A stretch of DNA of 64,000 nucleotides from Polytrichum commune (lineage: Eukaryota > Streptophyta > Polytrichopsida > Polytrichales > Polytrichaceae). The translations under genes were made by a program, and so were the position numbers. Location of the stretch: positions 34,237,554-34,301,553 of the forward strand of contig OX485803.1 in NCBI GenBank assembly GCA_950295325.1, read 5' to 3'. Below, piece by piece: positions 11,265 through 21,120 of the stretch. The notes beneath the pieces are model-generated. The model was given only the letters and a program-made list of their open reading frames with translations. It was not told the origin of the DNA and searched no databases. The stretch's first letter is position 1. The number at the start of each line of letters is the position of its first letter.

Positions 11265-12439
11265 CATGAACGGGTAGTGCCGGCAGTTAGTTACGAGCTA
11301 GCCGGTTGATTTTGAGAATTTCCGAATGCAATTGGAAAGTTTAGGAAGGGGTTCCAGAAGAAAGTGAAGGTTTACGGAAATGGGCCGATTAGAAAAATAA
11401 AATGCCGGCATTTCGGCAAGCTGCCCTAGAGTATCCACGGCAAATTGCCGATTGAGAAATTATTTTCACGGCAGGCAGCCGACCAAATATATATTTTTTA
11501 GGTAAGGTTTTCAATACTATGCATAGTTGGAGACTATGCCTTCTTGGCTTGTGGTTTAGGCCCTTTAGGGTTAGAGGTTGTGGTTTAGGGCTCCCCTTGC
11601 TTCCCTAAACTAGCTTTGACTCCGTAGTAGTGGAGGTTCCATTTTCATTGTCGGTTTCACAAACAAACACCCTGGACCCTAAATTTGTTGTTAATTCTGT
11701 GAGAGAGTTGTTGTGTCGTCGTAGTACCTGCACGCATGTGTGACTTGTGAGGGACCCAGCCTCTCTGAGTTGTGAAATCTTGATGCAATGCTGCGAATTG
11801 CCTTGGAAGGGCCAGATGAAGAGGTAGATGACATAATTTGTGATGCTATCCCACTTTGGAAGAAAAACAGTAAGTACCGTTTTTTGTATGTTAATCCTTC
11901 TTCTTATTTGAATTCTCCTAATACAGTGAATATGAGTGATGTGCCTTGTTCGTTTGGGGCAATTGATACTAACGGCAATGGTATGCAAATCTCGTGACTT
12001 TTCAATACTAACTAGCCTCCGAATAATACTTGGACCTTTTTGTGGTGCTTCTATTTTTCGAAGGCTAAATCCTTAGCCCTAATATGGTAGCGGCTTTGCC
12101 AGGTTCAAATCATGCTAAGGATACTATTTAGATGACAATAAATGGAGAGTGAATGCCCACATTGAATTAATCCACATTAATTCAAATTTTTTTGAATAAA
12201 TGATCATGACACATCCACCACCAAAATATAAAACCGGCCACACTTTAGGCCTTCCGGAAATTGCATAAATGAAAAAAAAAAATTGCCGGCTAATTGCCTA
12301 AACACATTAGGAAATGGGGGCTATCAACCGATAAATTTTGCACTCTTTAGGCCACTTCCGGGTAAAATTTGTAAAATCCGAGCCACCTCTAGAAACCTCG
12401 GCAATTAGCCGGTTTCTCTACAAAACTCCCCGGACTGTG
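11265..12439. mobile_element. hAT-type element with degraded transposase
   Basis: Flanked by the duplication CCTAGTTC (11256-11263 and 12440-12447; a ninth base, C, also matches). An 8-bp duplication is the hAT hallmark. The ends CATGAACGGGTAGTG and, inverted, CACAGTCCGGGGAGT share CA...CGGGNAGT. Both sides (11280-11470 and 12220-12440) are crowded with GCCGG and TTGCCG motifs, like the subterminal binding-site clusters of hAT elements. The interior holds a transposase C-terminus relic. At 1175 bp it cannot encode a full transposase. Confidence 0.6.
11740..11995 (+). pseudogene. hAT transposase C-terminal relic
   Basis: After an in-frame stop, codons from about 11776 read NLDAMLRIALEGPDEEVDD and continue to PLWKKN. 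This resembles the end of the hAT C-terminal dimerisation region of plant zf-BED/hAT transposases, where a short R-I-x-x-E-G-P block precedes the terminus. A GTAAGT donor-like sequence follows at about 11869 and an acceptor-like TACAG at about 11925, so an intron may interrupt the frame; otherwise it runs on to 11995. The RNase H-like catalytic core and the BED finger are missing. Position inside the hAT termini and subterminal motifs supports the call. The antisense frame 11605-11988 is a shadow. Confidence 0.45.
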
Positions 12440-12681
12440 CCTAGTTCCTACTAGGGGATAAATAGGGCATAAATCAACTATTAATGTATAGAGAAACCTT
12501 CTCATGGCGTCATTTTCCATCTAATGCATGTCCAATTACGGTTAATTTGATTGATGCTCAAGAGAAGGAATTAAGATGAATGTAAATTTTTTCTTGATGT
12601 TTTAACGTGATTAAGGGCCCATTCAACTTGTCCCTTAGCAATTGGGTTTTACCTAATTTGAATATGGCAAACGGTTATTGC

Positions 12682-13176
12682 TCAGGGAGAGCACTATTCA
12701 TTAAAACCAAGCATCACGTGCGTGCATGCCTCTTATTAAAATACCCCTGTATACATTTTATTTTTGCTAAAATCAAGCAATATACTTACAAATCTCATTG
12801 CTTCAAAATACATTTCCATACGTACACAAGGGTCCAAAAACAAATACATAAATTATATATAACATGTGTACAAATGTTTGGAAATGCAAAAATATGGCCC
12901 TATTATATGTATAATATCAAATCATGGATTTTTAGTTATAAAGTTGTTACTTAGTGGATGAAAAAACACATGATTCTTGGTCCAGGTCTGACTTGAACGC
13001 GTAAACGCGTAAATCCGTACTTTACATATATTTTTCTATAGCCTCATGTATATCTACTTCTTGCTTAATAGCAATATGTCTCTTGTACGTACATTTTGTA
13101 CAAGCTTGTTTTAAATAATACCCCTTTTGTGCACCCACGTGTATAAATACAGTACTTGAACAGTGCACTCCCTGGG
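12682..13176. mobile_element. Mutator-like MITE, copy 1 of a tandem pair
   Basis: Flanked by GGTTATTGC on both sides (12673-12681, 13177-13185), a 9-bp duplication as made by Mutator-like transposases. The left end TCAGGGAGAGCAC is followed by ATCACGTGCGTGCATG; the right end inverted reads CCCAGGGAGTGCAC followed by ACACGTGGGTGCAC. The shared inverted repeat is roughly 60 bp, diverged. About 495 bp, AT-rich, with no coding frame that I trust. Confidence 0.65.
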
Positions 13177-13186
13177 GGTTATTGCC

Positions 13187-13586
13187 CCCAGGGAGTGCAC
13201 TTAAAGTTAAGATTAGGAATACACGTGAGTGCGTTTTAATGGCATACCCCCTACAATACTTGGCCTTAAAATAGTTTTAAAATTTTAAGTGCCAAATCAT
13301 TATGTATATATCTATCACTTGGTATAAATTTCAGGACAAAAAGTTTTTTAAAATTATTAAAAAAGAATGATAGAAGTTTGAACTAAAATGCGTTGTTTTT
13401 TGCTTCAAAAATGAATTTAAAAATATTTACAATTGATTTTTTAAAATTTATACAACAAGAATTTTAGATTGTGTTTAACATCTTCATTTTTTTACAATTT
13501 TTAGATGATTTTTTAGTACATACATAGGGGGGTCAAAAGTACGCACTCACGTGATTTCGAGTGTTAACTTTAAGTGCACTCCCCGA
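13187..13586. mobile_element. Mutator-like MITE, copy 2 of a tandem pair
   Basis: Same family as its neighbour. It begins CCCAGGGAGTGCACTTAAAG and ends with the inverse of TCGGGGAGTGCACTTAAAG; inverted pairing runs about 70 bp through ACGTGAGTGCG. Flanked by GTTATTGCC (13178-13186, 13587-13595), overlapping the duplication of copy 1 by all but one base. The junction 13162-13200 is a perfect 17-bp-stem palindrome made by the abutting ends. Confidence 0.75.
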
Positions 13587-13595
13587 GTTATTGCC

Positions 13596-14256
13596 TACAT
13601 GTGGATAGGGGAATCTATATATAGAAATTAAGTTTACATTATATGTATATCACATAAGTAGCATAAAATTTAAAGTATCTAGAATAAAATTTAACTCATA
13701 GGTATTTTAATCTTAGGTTTTGTATGTGGATTTGTATTGAAGCAAGGCGAAACGATGGATTTTGGAATTTTGGGGGAGAGAGGGGATTTCATGATGGGGT
13801 TTGTGCACATGTTTTCCATGGATTAAAGTTTGATTGATTGGTTTTTTGGACATGGCAAGAGTATGTAGTGCATGGGGAAGGTATCTTTGGTTATCTTTGA
13901 GGGCCGGGGTTTGAAAGCGAATATGGTCTTCAAAGCTAATTAAAGAAAGAAATTTTGTTACTTTCTCACAATATTCTCTTTCTTAGCACACAATCTTATC
14001 ATTTTGTTGTTGTTGTGTCGTTATTAGTATGCATTTAGTATGTACATGTAATGAGTGGATGGTTTTTTCTTTGGATATATATATATCCTTATGCAATAAA
14101 AACATTGCCAACTTGTGTGACCAATAAGGAGAACATCCATATTTTAAATGTTGGATCCACGTACCCAAACATCGGTGTGCCATATTGCATATGAAATGAT
14201 GAAATGTAAGGACCCGTGAATTCAAACTTGCATTTGAAAGGAAAAAATCATGCGCC
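13596..14256. other. No gene seen
   Basis: AT-rich spacer with a short ATATATATAT run near 14078. Nothing coding or structured was recognised. Confidence 0.45.
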
Positions 14257-14529
14257 CTACCTTGCCATGAACTTCCTCAAGAACCAAGCATCATAGTTGC
14301 CTCCAAACTCGGTAAGGTCTTTGTACCCTTGCATCCTTGCCATGAAGCCATTTAAAATGTCCCTTTTCCAGTAATAACTGAGGAGCATGAACGGCAACAA
14401 ATCCACCAAACCCACCACAAGGACCTCATTTAGGTACGGCAAGGTTGCAACATTGCTTGTAACCAAAGCCTCCATCTCCTTTGCAAAGTAGGGCATTGCC
14501 TTTGCATATTTTGACTTTGTGACGTCCAT
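14257..14529 (-). other. Unidentified 90-codon minus-strand frame
   Basis: An uninterrupted frame with plausible amino-acid balance (EMEALVTSNVATLPYLNEV, a hydrophobic VVGLVDLLPFMLLSYYW stretch). No family recognised. It lies downstream of the Harbinger-like relic on the same strand and could be decayed transposon coding sequence or chance. No TATA box or splice framework was seen. Confidence 0.2.
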
Positions 14530-15243
14530 CTCTTTTATTTTTGTCCTCTACCTATTTGTGGTCGTGGATGCTGCACCATGGTAACCTGCACAACCACCAA
14601 GGAATTAGACACAACCTTCCAATGGTTGCATTGACGTTGTCTACATCACAAGTTGCATCCACCATTGTATGATCTTCATCTTGTCTACAAGTGCCAGCAA
14701 ACCAACCTCCCATAGAAAGAGTTGAATTTGTGCGCAGAACAATGGTGAATGCAACCCCATCTAGGCCTATAGCTATTGTGGTTCCATTGGTGGAAGGTAG
14801 TGTGTGTAGTTGTCATTATAGGTGTTGGCATGGTATAAGTGGTATGAATGTAACTAGAGTTGTGATAGTTTGCATGTGGGTGGTTACACGGTTTCTTGCT
14901 CTATTTATTTGCACTCCAAGAGAAAAGATTATACATGAGACAAACTCTCTCCGTTTGCATGGAGCCCCACCTAATCCTTAATTGTTGTAAATATTTTTTT
15001 CCACAACAACGCGATCCCTCATATCGCTCAGGACATAAACTAATAAACCTAAAGTATTCCATGGGTTGGAATGTTCAAAAGGTTGTCACAATGAGTATCC
15101 GTTGTGGAAGGGACCCTCAACCCTCAAGTAGTCCATCGCAAGAAGATGAATGAAGGCTTTCCAAACTCCTACAACATACTAGGTCTTATGTATGATGTAT
15201 GTCGATTGGAAAGGATAACCACATGACAATTAACCCATATACA

Positions 15244-15918
15244 TCACACAGTTAATGAGGTTATGCAATGTGAACGCACCTCATGGAGCATGGGTGTCAC
15301 GTAACCATGATGAATTTGGATCTTTATTTGCATGTAATGGGTTGTAACAAACTCTAGGAACATGTATAAATTGATGTGCACCTTCCCATGCACTTGTTGT
15401 AACCAAGTAGGAGTATGTTGTAAACAAGGGGTCCCATGTGGAATGACATAGCCAACATTGATGCACACCACCGTTTAGCATCAACCACTATTTTAATTCG
15501 ATTATAGATTGTAGGGTGCATGAAGATCCATTGAAATTGTAACATGAATTGCATCTACTATTAGGAGGTTGTGAAATACATTACGATAAATTCCGGGCAT
15601 TTTTTTGTGTTGCATACAATTTTGATGTTTAGAAGAATCCCAATTATGAAGTTCTTGAATAAACTTGCATGGACATGGCCAAAAAAACCTTTCCACCAAG
15701 TTCTTAGGCCAAAGAGGATTTGACTGAAATCCTAAACCTCCTCCTCGTGTCCCCATGTAAGCCCCGCATTGAAGGAAATAGGAAGTGCATTTGCACAACC
15801 GTTGCATCATACAAAGATTCCTAGGCATTGTGAGCGAAGTATTGCCACAATAATTGATGCGTAATTGCAACAATCTAGCACACGGGGATACTTGACAAAA
15901 CCCCATGAATGATGTCAA
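15244..15918 (-). pseudogene. PIF/Harbinger-like transposase (DDE_4) relic, frameshifted
   Basis: In one minus-strand frame (15918-15502) the reading reaches FHNLLIVDAIHVTISMDLHA, matching the Harbinger signature FPN.IG.vDgTHV.I around the first catalytic Asp. Just after it the frame shifts, and the second frame (15554-15354) continues YNRIKIVVDAKRW, matching the Q-x-V-x-D block with the second catalytic Asp; a region like the conserved G.PGS.HD motif follows in worn form (FHMGPLVYNILLLGY). Order and spacing fit a DDE_4 nuclease. The THR is changed (AIHV for xTHV) and at least one frameshift plus stops inactivate it. The final catalytic Glu was not found. Harbinger-type MITEs follow within 1-3 kb, so this could descend from an autonomous partner. 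Confidence 0.45.
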
Positions 15919-16696
15919 CTATAGTACCCGATGTTGCGTAAATGTCTATATGCACACTTACATGTACAAAAGAAGGCATCATATATTACATACAAGCGAT
16001 TGTATGCACAATGTGATTTTAATCCTCCATTAAGCCACATGTCTAGTGTTCATCACGTGACCAACAACACAAGAGGATATCCACTTTAAAATTTATTGCA
16101 AGCTTAGCGTGAGCTCTCAACGTCAGGTTAGGATACAAATTAGGATATTGTTTGAATCATAGCGGGATGCTTTTGCCATGTAAGAAATTTTCCATGTGGC
16201 GTTATGCCGAATGGGAACATGCCTCGCCCTTACGCATGTTAAATGTGTGTTCTAGTTTCGAATGCCATATATGATAGTTATGCCATCCTCACCTGTAACC
16301 CCAATGCTCCACTCTTGTAACCATGGCAATGTTGTGTAACCTCCCTAGGACCTTGGTAACCACAAGTAGCATGTAACCAACGTCCGCCAGGGGAGGGGGG
16401 GTGTTACCAAAAAGGTCTTCGCAACCACATAACTGGGGGGCTTAACATAATTGTCCCTAGTTACGAGTGCAACTGCTATGGGGTTGCATCAGAGGTTTGT
16501 AGGATACATCGACGCCACCCAAAAAAAAATTTGTTCATGTAGGTCGGGCGACCTCCAAAAAAAGGGAAATAAATTATTGGCCGTTGGGTCAAAAGCAAAG
16601 AGAATTGCAGAGACTGAAGTAAACCCATTTCCAAAGGTGCCAATGCACGAAGTGTCACTCATCTCCATGGCCTAAGTAATGTGAGGGTAGGGCTAA
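15919..16696. other. No gene seen
   Basis: Anonymous sequence with a G-run near 16394. The two opposing short frames at 16451-16675 are mutual shadows. Confidence 0.4.
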
Positions 16697-17098
16697 GGGT
16701 GAGTTTTTATGTAGGCCATTTGCCCACTAGATTCTAGAAAATAATGGGTCAAAGGTGTTTGCATGTACTTAAGTGCAAGTCACTATCTAACCACACATTC
16801 TAGTGGTCCACTAGAATTTGGAGGACAATGGACACGTGCTGCTAGACTTCCATGTGTTCACTAAAGAATCTTTAACTTACAAGTGTTGATCACCAATGCT
16901 TTTGAAGACCGGTTTAAAAAAGAGAAGGAAGTTTAAGTTGGAGGAGGAGGTTAGTAGGTGGACCCGGATTTGAGATGATGGGAGTAGCTAGTTGACACAT
17001 CCGAACACTACCCCACTAGATTCCCTCTACATTTGGACAGGTTTGTCCTTGTTCACACTAGAATTTGGTGAGCGAGCAGCCTACATGAAAACTCACCC
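16697..17098. mobile_element. Harbinger-type MITE, GGGTGAG family, copy 2
   Basis: Starts GGGTGAGTTTTTATGTAGGC and ends with its inverse. Flanked by TAA (16694-16696, 17099-17101). 402 bp, colinear with 4837-5236 in the same orientation. No coding capacity. Confidence 0.85.
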
Positions 17099-17367
17099 TA
17101 AGTATCTAAAGTCGAAAGTATAAGATTATAATATTGGAAGAAAAGACTTGGGACCCAACAGTAGTGGGAGCCGTGCTACATACATAGCTTGGTCGTTGTG
17201 GAGCTGTTGGCAAGCCACTTGGAGAGAAAATCCAGGATAGAAGGCCTTTATTCCCTCCTCCGAGGAGGCTTGCTCGCAACACTAAAACAACTGGGAATAA
17301 TAAATTACTCAGAATCCCATGCGTCCCCAACCTCTTGGAACTCCCGAGTCCCAACTCCCTTCTATAA

Positions 17368-17804
17368 GGGCCACTTCACACACGAACCAAGAGCCGTGAC
17401 CATGAAATTGTGAGAGCCCAAAAGAAAGTGTCCAAAGGCCGTCCCAAGGCACCTCCACAATCATGTAGTGCGGTCATGGACTCTGAAGTGTAGTGTGAAG
17501 TCATATGATAAAATAGAATAAATCACTTGTTGTGAGCATTCAGAGTGCCATGGTCTCTCAGTTTTGTGTTAGGTCTACCTCCAAGAGGTGGTTTTTGAAG
17601 CTAGTCCAAGTGACCATGAAACATGATCCATTTGAGGCCATGTAGGAATCCATGTAGACTTTTACATCCATCTTGCATTCACATACTCCGTAGGTCCCTC
17701 AAGCGTAGTGTGAAGTGAACTTGAACCGGCTCCACCTTATCCACCAATGAGAGTGCTTGAAGTGTAATGGTCCCAGGCTCTCAGTCTTGTGTGTGAAGTG
17801 GCCC
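17368..17804. mobile_element. Harbinger-type MITE, GGGCCACTTCACAC family, copy A
   Basis: The termini GGGCCACTTCACACACGA and the inverted right end GGGCCACTTCACACACAAG are flanked by TAA (17365-17367, 17805-17807). Internal landmarks shared by copies B, C and D: ACATGATCCATTTGAGGCCA, TCACATACTCCGTAGG and CACCAATGAGAGTGCTTGAA. 437 bp, slightly shorter than the others. Non-coding. Confidence 0.85.
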
Positions 17805-17829
17805 TAAGAGACTAGCACTTTAAAGTTCA

Positions 17830-18697
17830 AGGCCGGTTCACAAGGGTCCCGAGTCCTAAGGGCCACTTCACACACGAGACTGAGAGCCCATGTCCATTAC
17901 ATTTCAAGCACTCTCGTTGGTGGATAAGGTGGAGCCGGTCCAAGTTAGCTTCACACTACGCTTGAGGGACCTACGGAGTATGTGAATGCAAGATGGATGT
18001 AAAAGTCTACATGAATTCCTACATGGCCTCAAATGGATCATGTTTCATGGTCACTTGGACTATTTTCAGAAATCATCTCTTGGAGGTAGGCCTAACACAA
18101 AACCAAGAGAGTATGGCAATCCAAAATCTCACAACCGTTGGTTTATTTTATTTTATCATGTGTGAGGGTCCGCATGAATAGAAATTTATTGGAATAGCAT
18201 TTGATTGAGGGTCCGGTCACATATGACTTCACACTACACTTGAGGGTCCGTGACCACACTACATGATTATGGAGGTGTCTTGGGACGGCCTTTGGACACT
18301 CTCTTTTGGGCTCTCACAATTTCATGGTCACATCTCTTGGATTGTGTGTGAAGTGGCCCTAAGTCCCAAGTCACTTGAGGTCCATATATGTAATCTCAAC
18401 CACTGAGAGCATGGAAGTTGGGACTTTCCACTTCACATGGGGTTCCAAGTCCTAAGTCCCAAGTATGACATGGGTGCCTACATGGCAACATTTTTCAAAG
18501 GTGAGGTTTGGGATTTGTGTTGACAGGGGTTGAGCAAAAAGTTAGACCCAATTCTCCACCCAAGTCTTGCAAACTATTAGAGATTCTTAAAATATTGTAA
18601 AGGTTTCTTGAGGCTCAAAAGTTAGGACTTTGCCTCCATGTCGGGACTTGCTAAACATGAGTGGGACTTGGGACTTGGGACCCATGTGGACTGGCCC
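17830..18697. mobile_element. Harbinger-type MITE interrupted by copy B
   Basis: The left end AGGCCGGTTCACAAGGGTCC pairs with the inverted right end GGGCCAGTCCACATGGGTCC; both continue into AAGTCC words. Flanks are TCA (17827-17829) and TAA (18698-18700), so the duplication is imperfect. Copy B sits 30 bp from the left end. Without it the element is about 365 bp. AAGTCCCAAG recurs as a subterminal motif. A C22 tract lies just outside, at 18764-18785. Confidence 0.65.
17860..18359. mobile_element. Harbinger-type MITE, GGGCCACTTCACAC family, copy B (nested)
   Basis: Starts GGGCCACTTCACACACGAG; flanked by TAA (17857-17859, 18360-18362). 500 bp, in the opposite orientation to copy A 55 bp away. 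The A-B pair therefore forms a large imperfect inverted repeat. The frame 17993-18181 is a shadow that also appears in copy D (inverted), which explains its similar peptide there. Confidence 0.85.
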
Positions 18698-18763
18698 TAA
18701 GATACTTGCAAATGTGGCCAAATGGAAGGGCATGGGTCCATACTTCTTGTTTTGGTAGGTTAT

Positions 18764-18785
18764 CCCCCCCCCCCCCCCCCCCCCC
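18764..18785 (+). repeat. C22 mononucleotide tract
   Basis: Twenty-two consecutive C residues. Confidence 0.95.
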
Positions 18786-18884
18786 AAACCTCACGTGCAA
18801 ACACTTCATAAGCAACAATACTCACAAATTACACAATTGCATTTTGGAGATCATGAAGTCTTGACATCTTGCAATAATGTATTA

Positions 18885-19812
18885 GGGTGAGTTTATTGTA
18901 GTGTCCACATTGCATAGACTTGAGGTCCGGAATATCTTGTTTGTTTCCCACTACCTATTATTGGAGTTGCAGTGAAAACATGATTCTAAATGTTTACTGT
19001 TGATTCATATCAAATTAATTTTGGAAGATTATTTTGAGGTTCTTGATCGGAATAAAATTATTTCGCCATGTGGGTTAGTTCCATGATCTTGGAATATGTC
19101 AATTAAATTCCATGGGTCTTCGAACAAACTGGGAATATTCTTTTACGATTCATACATTCAAGCTGAACTTGGAAATTTGGGTAGAGTAAACAACTCATGG
19201 TACATGAAACATTGTTCATCCCAATATTATTGCTTGTACTTATTATTAGTATCAACACTATCATTGAAAATACCGACAATACAAACCAATACAATTTATT
19301 ATTCTTACTAGCGTCAGTTTCTTCCAATTTTCTATGTTTCTTCCAATGATGGTAAGGTAGTGGAGATCCATGTGAGATGCTAACTATAAATGGAATAAAA
19401 CCATGCAACTGAGTAATGTTTTGAAGTTAGGTGCTGAATTGGCTTAAACTTATTATTATATATTTATTAAAAATGAAAATATAAAATATAAGACAAGATC
19501 TACATAGCCATCATTGTTGCCATCCTCCTTCATGGTCGGTGTTGTGAACATGTTTACCAAAACGTCCCTTGATGGACATCATTGCCAAACTCAAGATTGG
19601 ATATGAGCATGGAGATTGGTTTCTCAAACTGTGAGGATTATTTCTTGATTGGAAACCACAAAAAATTAGGAGAAAAGTGATGTCACATTAGCATCACTCC
19701 AATTTTCATACCTTGGACCCGGAACGTAGTGTAAACTCCTTGAGTCCAAAACGAATTCTTCATTTGGGGGTTATTTGGTCTTGGACCATAGTGTGAAGTT
19801 GTGAACCCACCC
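18885..19812. mobile_element. Possible long GGGTG-type MITE
   Basis: GGGTGAGTTTATTGTAGTG at the left resembles the inverted right end GGGTGGGTTCACAACTTCAC. Flanks are TTA and TAA, which fit Harbinger preference but are not identical. The interior is AT-rich with no recognised coding. Similarity between the ends is limited, so this may be two unrelated ends. Confidence 0.3.
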
Positions 19813-20639
19813 TAAGGTGTGTGGACCTCATGTGGTCATTTTTCTCAATCGGACACATGCATTTGAGTGGTCGCATCCATGTACTTTAGATTTTGGATAT
19901 AACAAAAACCTAGGGAAATTTTCAAGGAATGCTTAAAAGGTGATTTGTGTATCATATAAGTTTAATTCGGAAAATTTTAGATTAATTTTAGGTTACTTAT
20001 GATTTAAATTGACAATTCATTCATTTAAACAAGCAAAAAGGTGTGGGAAATCTCTCTACTTGAGTACATGCATTTGTGACTATCCCATCTCACTCTATTT
20101 ACCTAGTCAATAGTTTGGCAGTGGGTTCATTGGACATGGACCTTGTGTGGTGCGCACGCATAGGCACAACCATTGACAACATTCTTTCATAAAGTATCAC
20201 ATATTTGTCTCTTTACCAAAGCCAATGGCTATTTGGTCTAGTCAATTATTCAAGATCAATTAATCATTTTTCATGTAACTTGAATTGTCATGATCATTAC
20301 CCTCTCATGGCGAACAATGTTCCTTACTTAATCATTTATTATGAATATGCAGTCGAACTATAGTTCTTTGTTAAGTTGCAATCACATTGGTCATAACAAT
20401 TCCATACATCATTAAATTTCAAGACACCCCCAGGGTTTAAGAACCATGGATTGGTTCTTTGTTTTACCCTTGTTAATTTAAGACATTGATTATTATTTTT
20501 CTTCTTGATACAATAATTGAACTTTGTAAATGCTCAATGCATTTTACAAAGTCTAGAATATTAATTTGCATTTTTAATTATCCATTAAAGTTACATGAAA
20601 TTCACTTACCAAAGAGAATCACATAAAAACATTTATCTC
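19813..20639. other. No gene seen
   Basis: AT-rich anonymous sequence without termini, repeats or convincing frames. Confidence 0.45.
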
Positions 20640-21120
20640 CATTTGTAAGATTCAAGTATTAGGCCTTAGCCAGTTCCAACTTCCACTATTGGTCTTCCCC
20701 TTCAAGCCTTTGTTCTTGCCAATTGTCACTTCTCTTTGGCAATGAATGGTCTCACCAAGTTTAACTTTTTAGCTTCTAGATTTGCCAAGGGTTGTAGGAT
20801 TTCAACACGGCTTGCCCTTCTAGATACAACCATGGTCTATTCAACTTCTGCCTTTTGCTTTCAAAGTTCTACAAACTTGTTTATAACTATAATCTTTATA
20901 TACTACATTGACATACGTTCTCCTAAATGTCAAGTTATCTTTGGTCAAGTCCTTATTAATTGTTCAAAGACTATACTCTTCTCAAAATCCCATTCTTCAC
21001 TCAATTAGATTGTAAATCACTTTGGTCCATTACTCCCAATGCGAAATTATGAGGAATTGTTCTTTTAATCATTTGTTGAACAAAAAACTCGTTTGTGAAA
21101 AGAAAAAAACTCGCCTTCTC
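20640..21120 (-). other. Weakly coding-like minus-strand segment, unidentified
   Basis: Pieces of the minus strand read like protein between stops, for example VQQMIKRTIPHNFALGVMD near 21080-21010 and SRRASRVEILQPLANLEAK near 20815-20760. The stops are spread through the segment. This could be the worn coding part of a retroelement; no family was recognised and chance is not excluded. Confidence 0.2.

Noticed and set aside
11550-11600. TTTAGGG-like telomere repeats
   Set aside because: Only two or three scattered, imperfect units; not an array.
13162-13200. Transcription terminator or microRNA hairpin
   Set aside because: The palindrome is fully explained by abutting ends of two Mutator-like MITEs.
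17993-18181. 62-codon frame with a near-identical partner at 56192-56386
   Set aside because: The match comes from both lying in copies of one non-coding MITE family; not a conserved gene.
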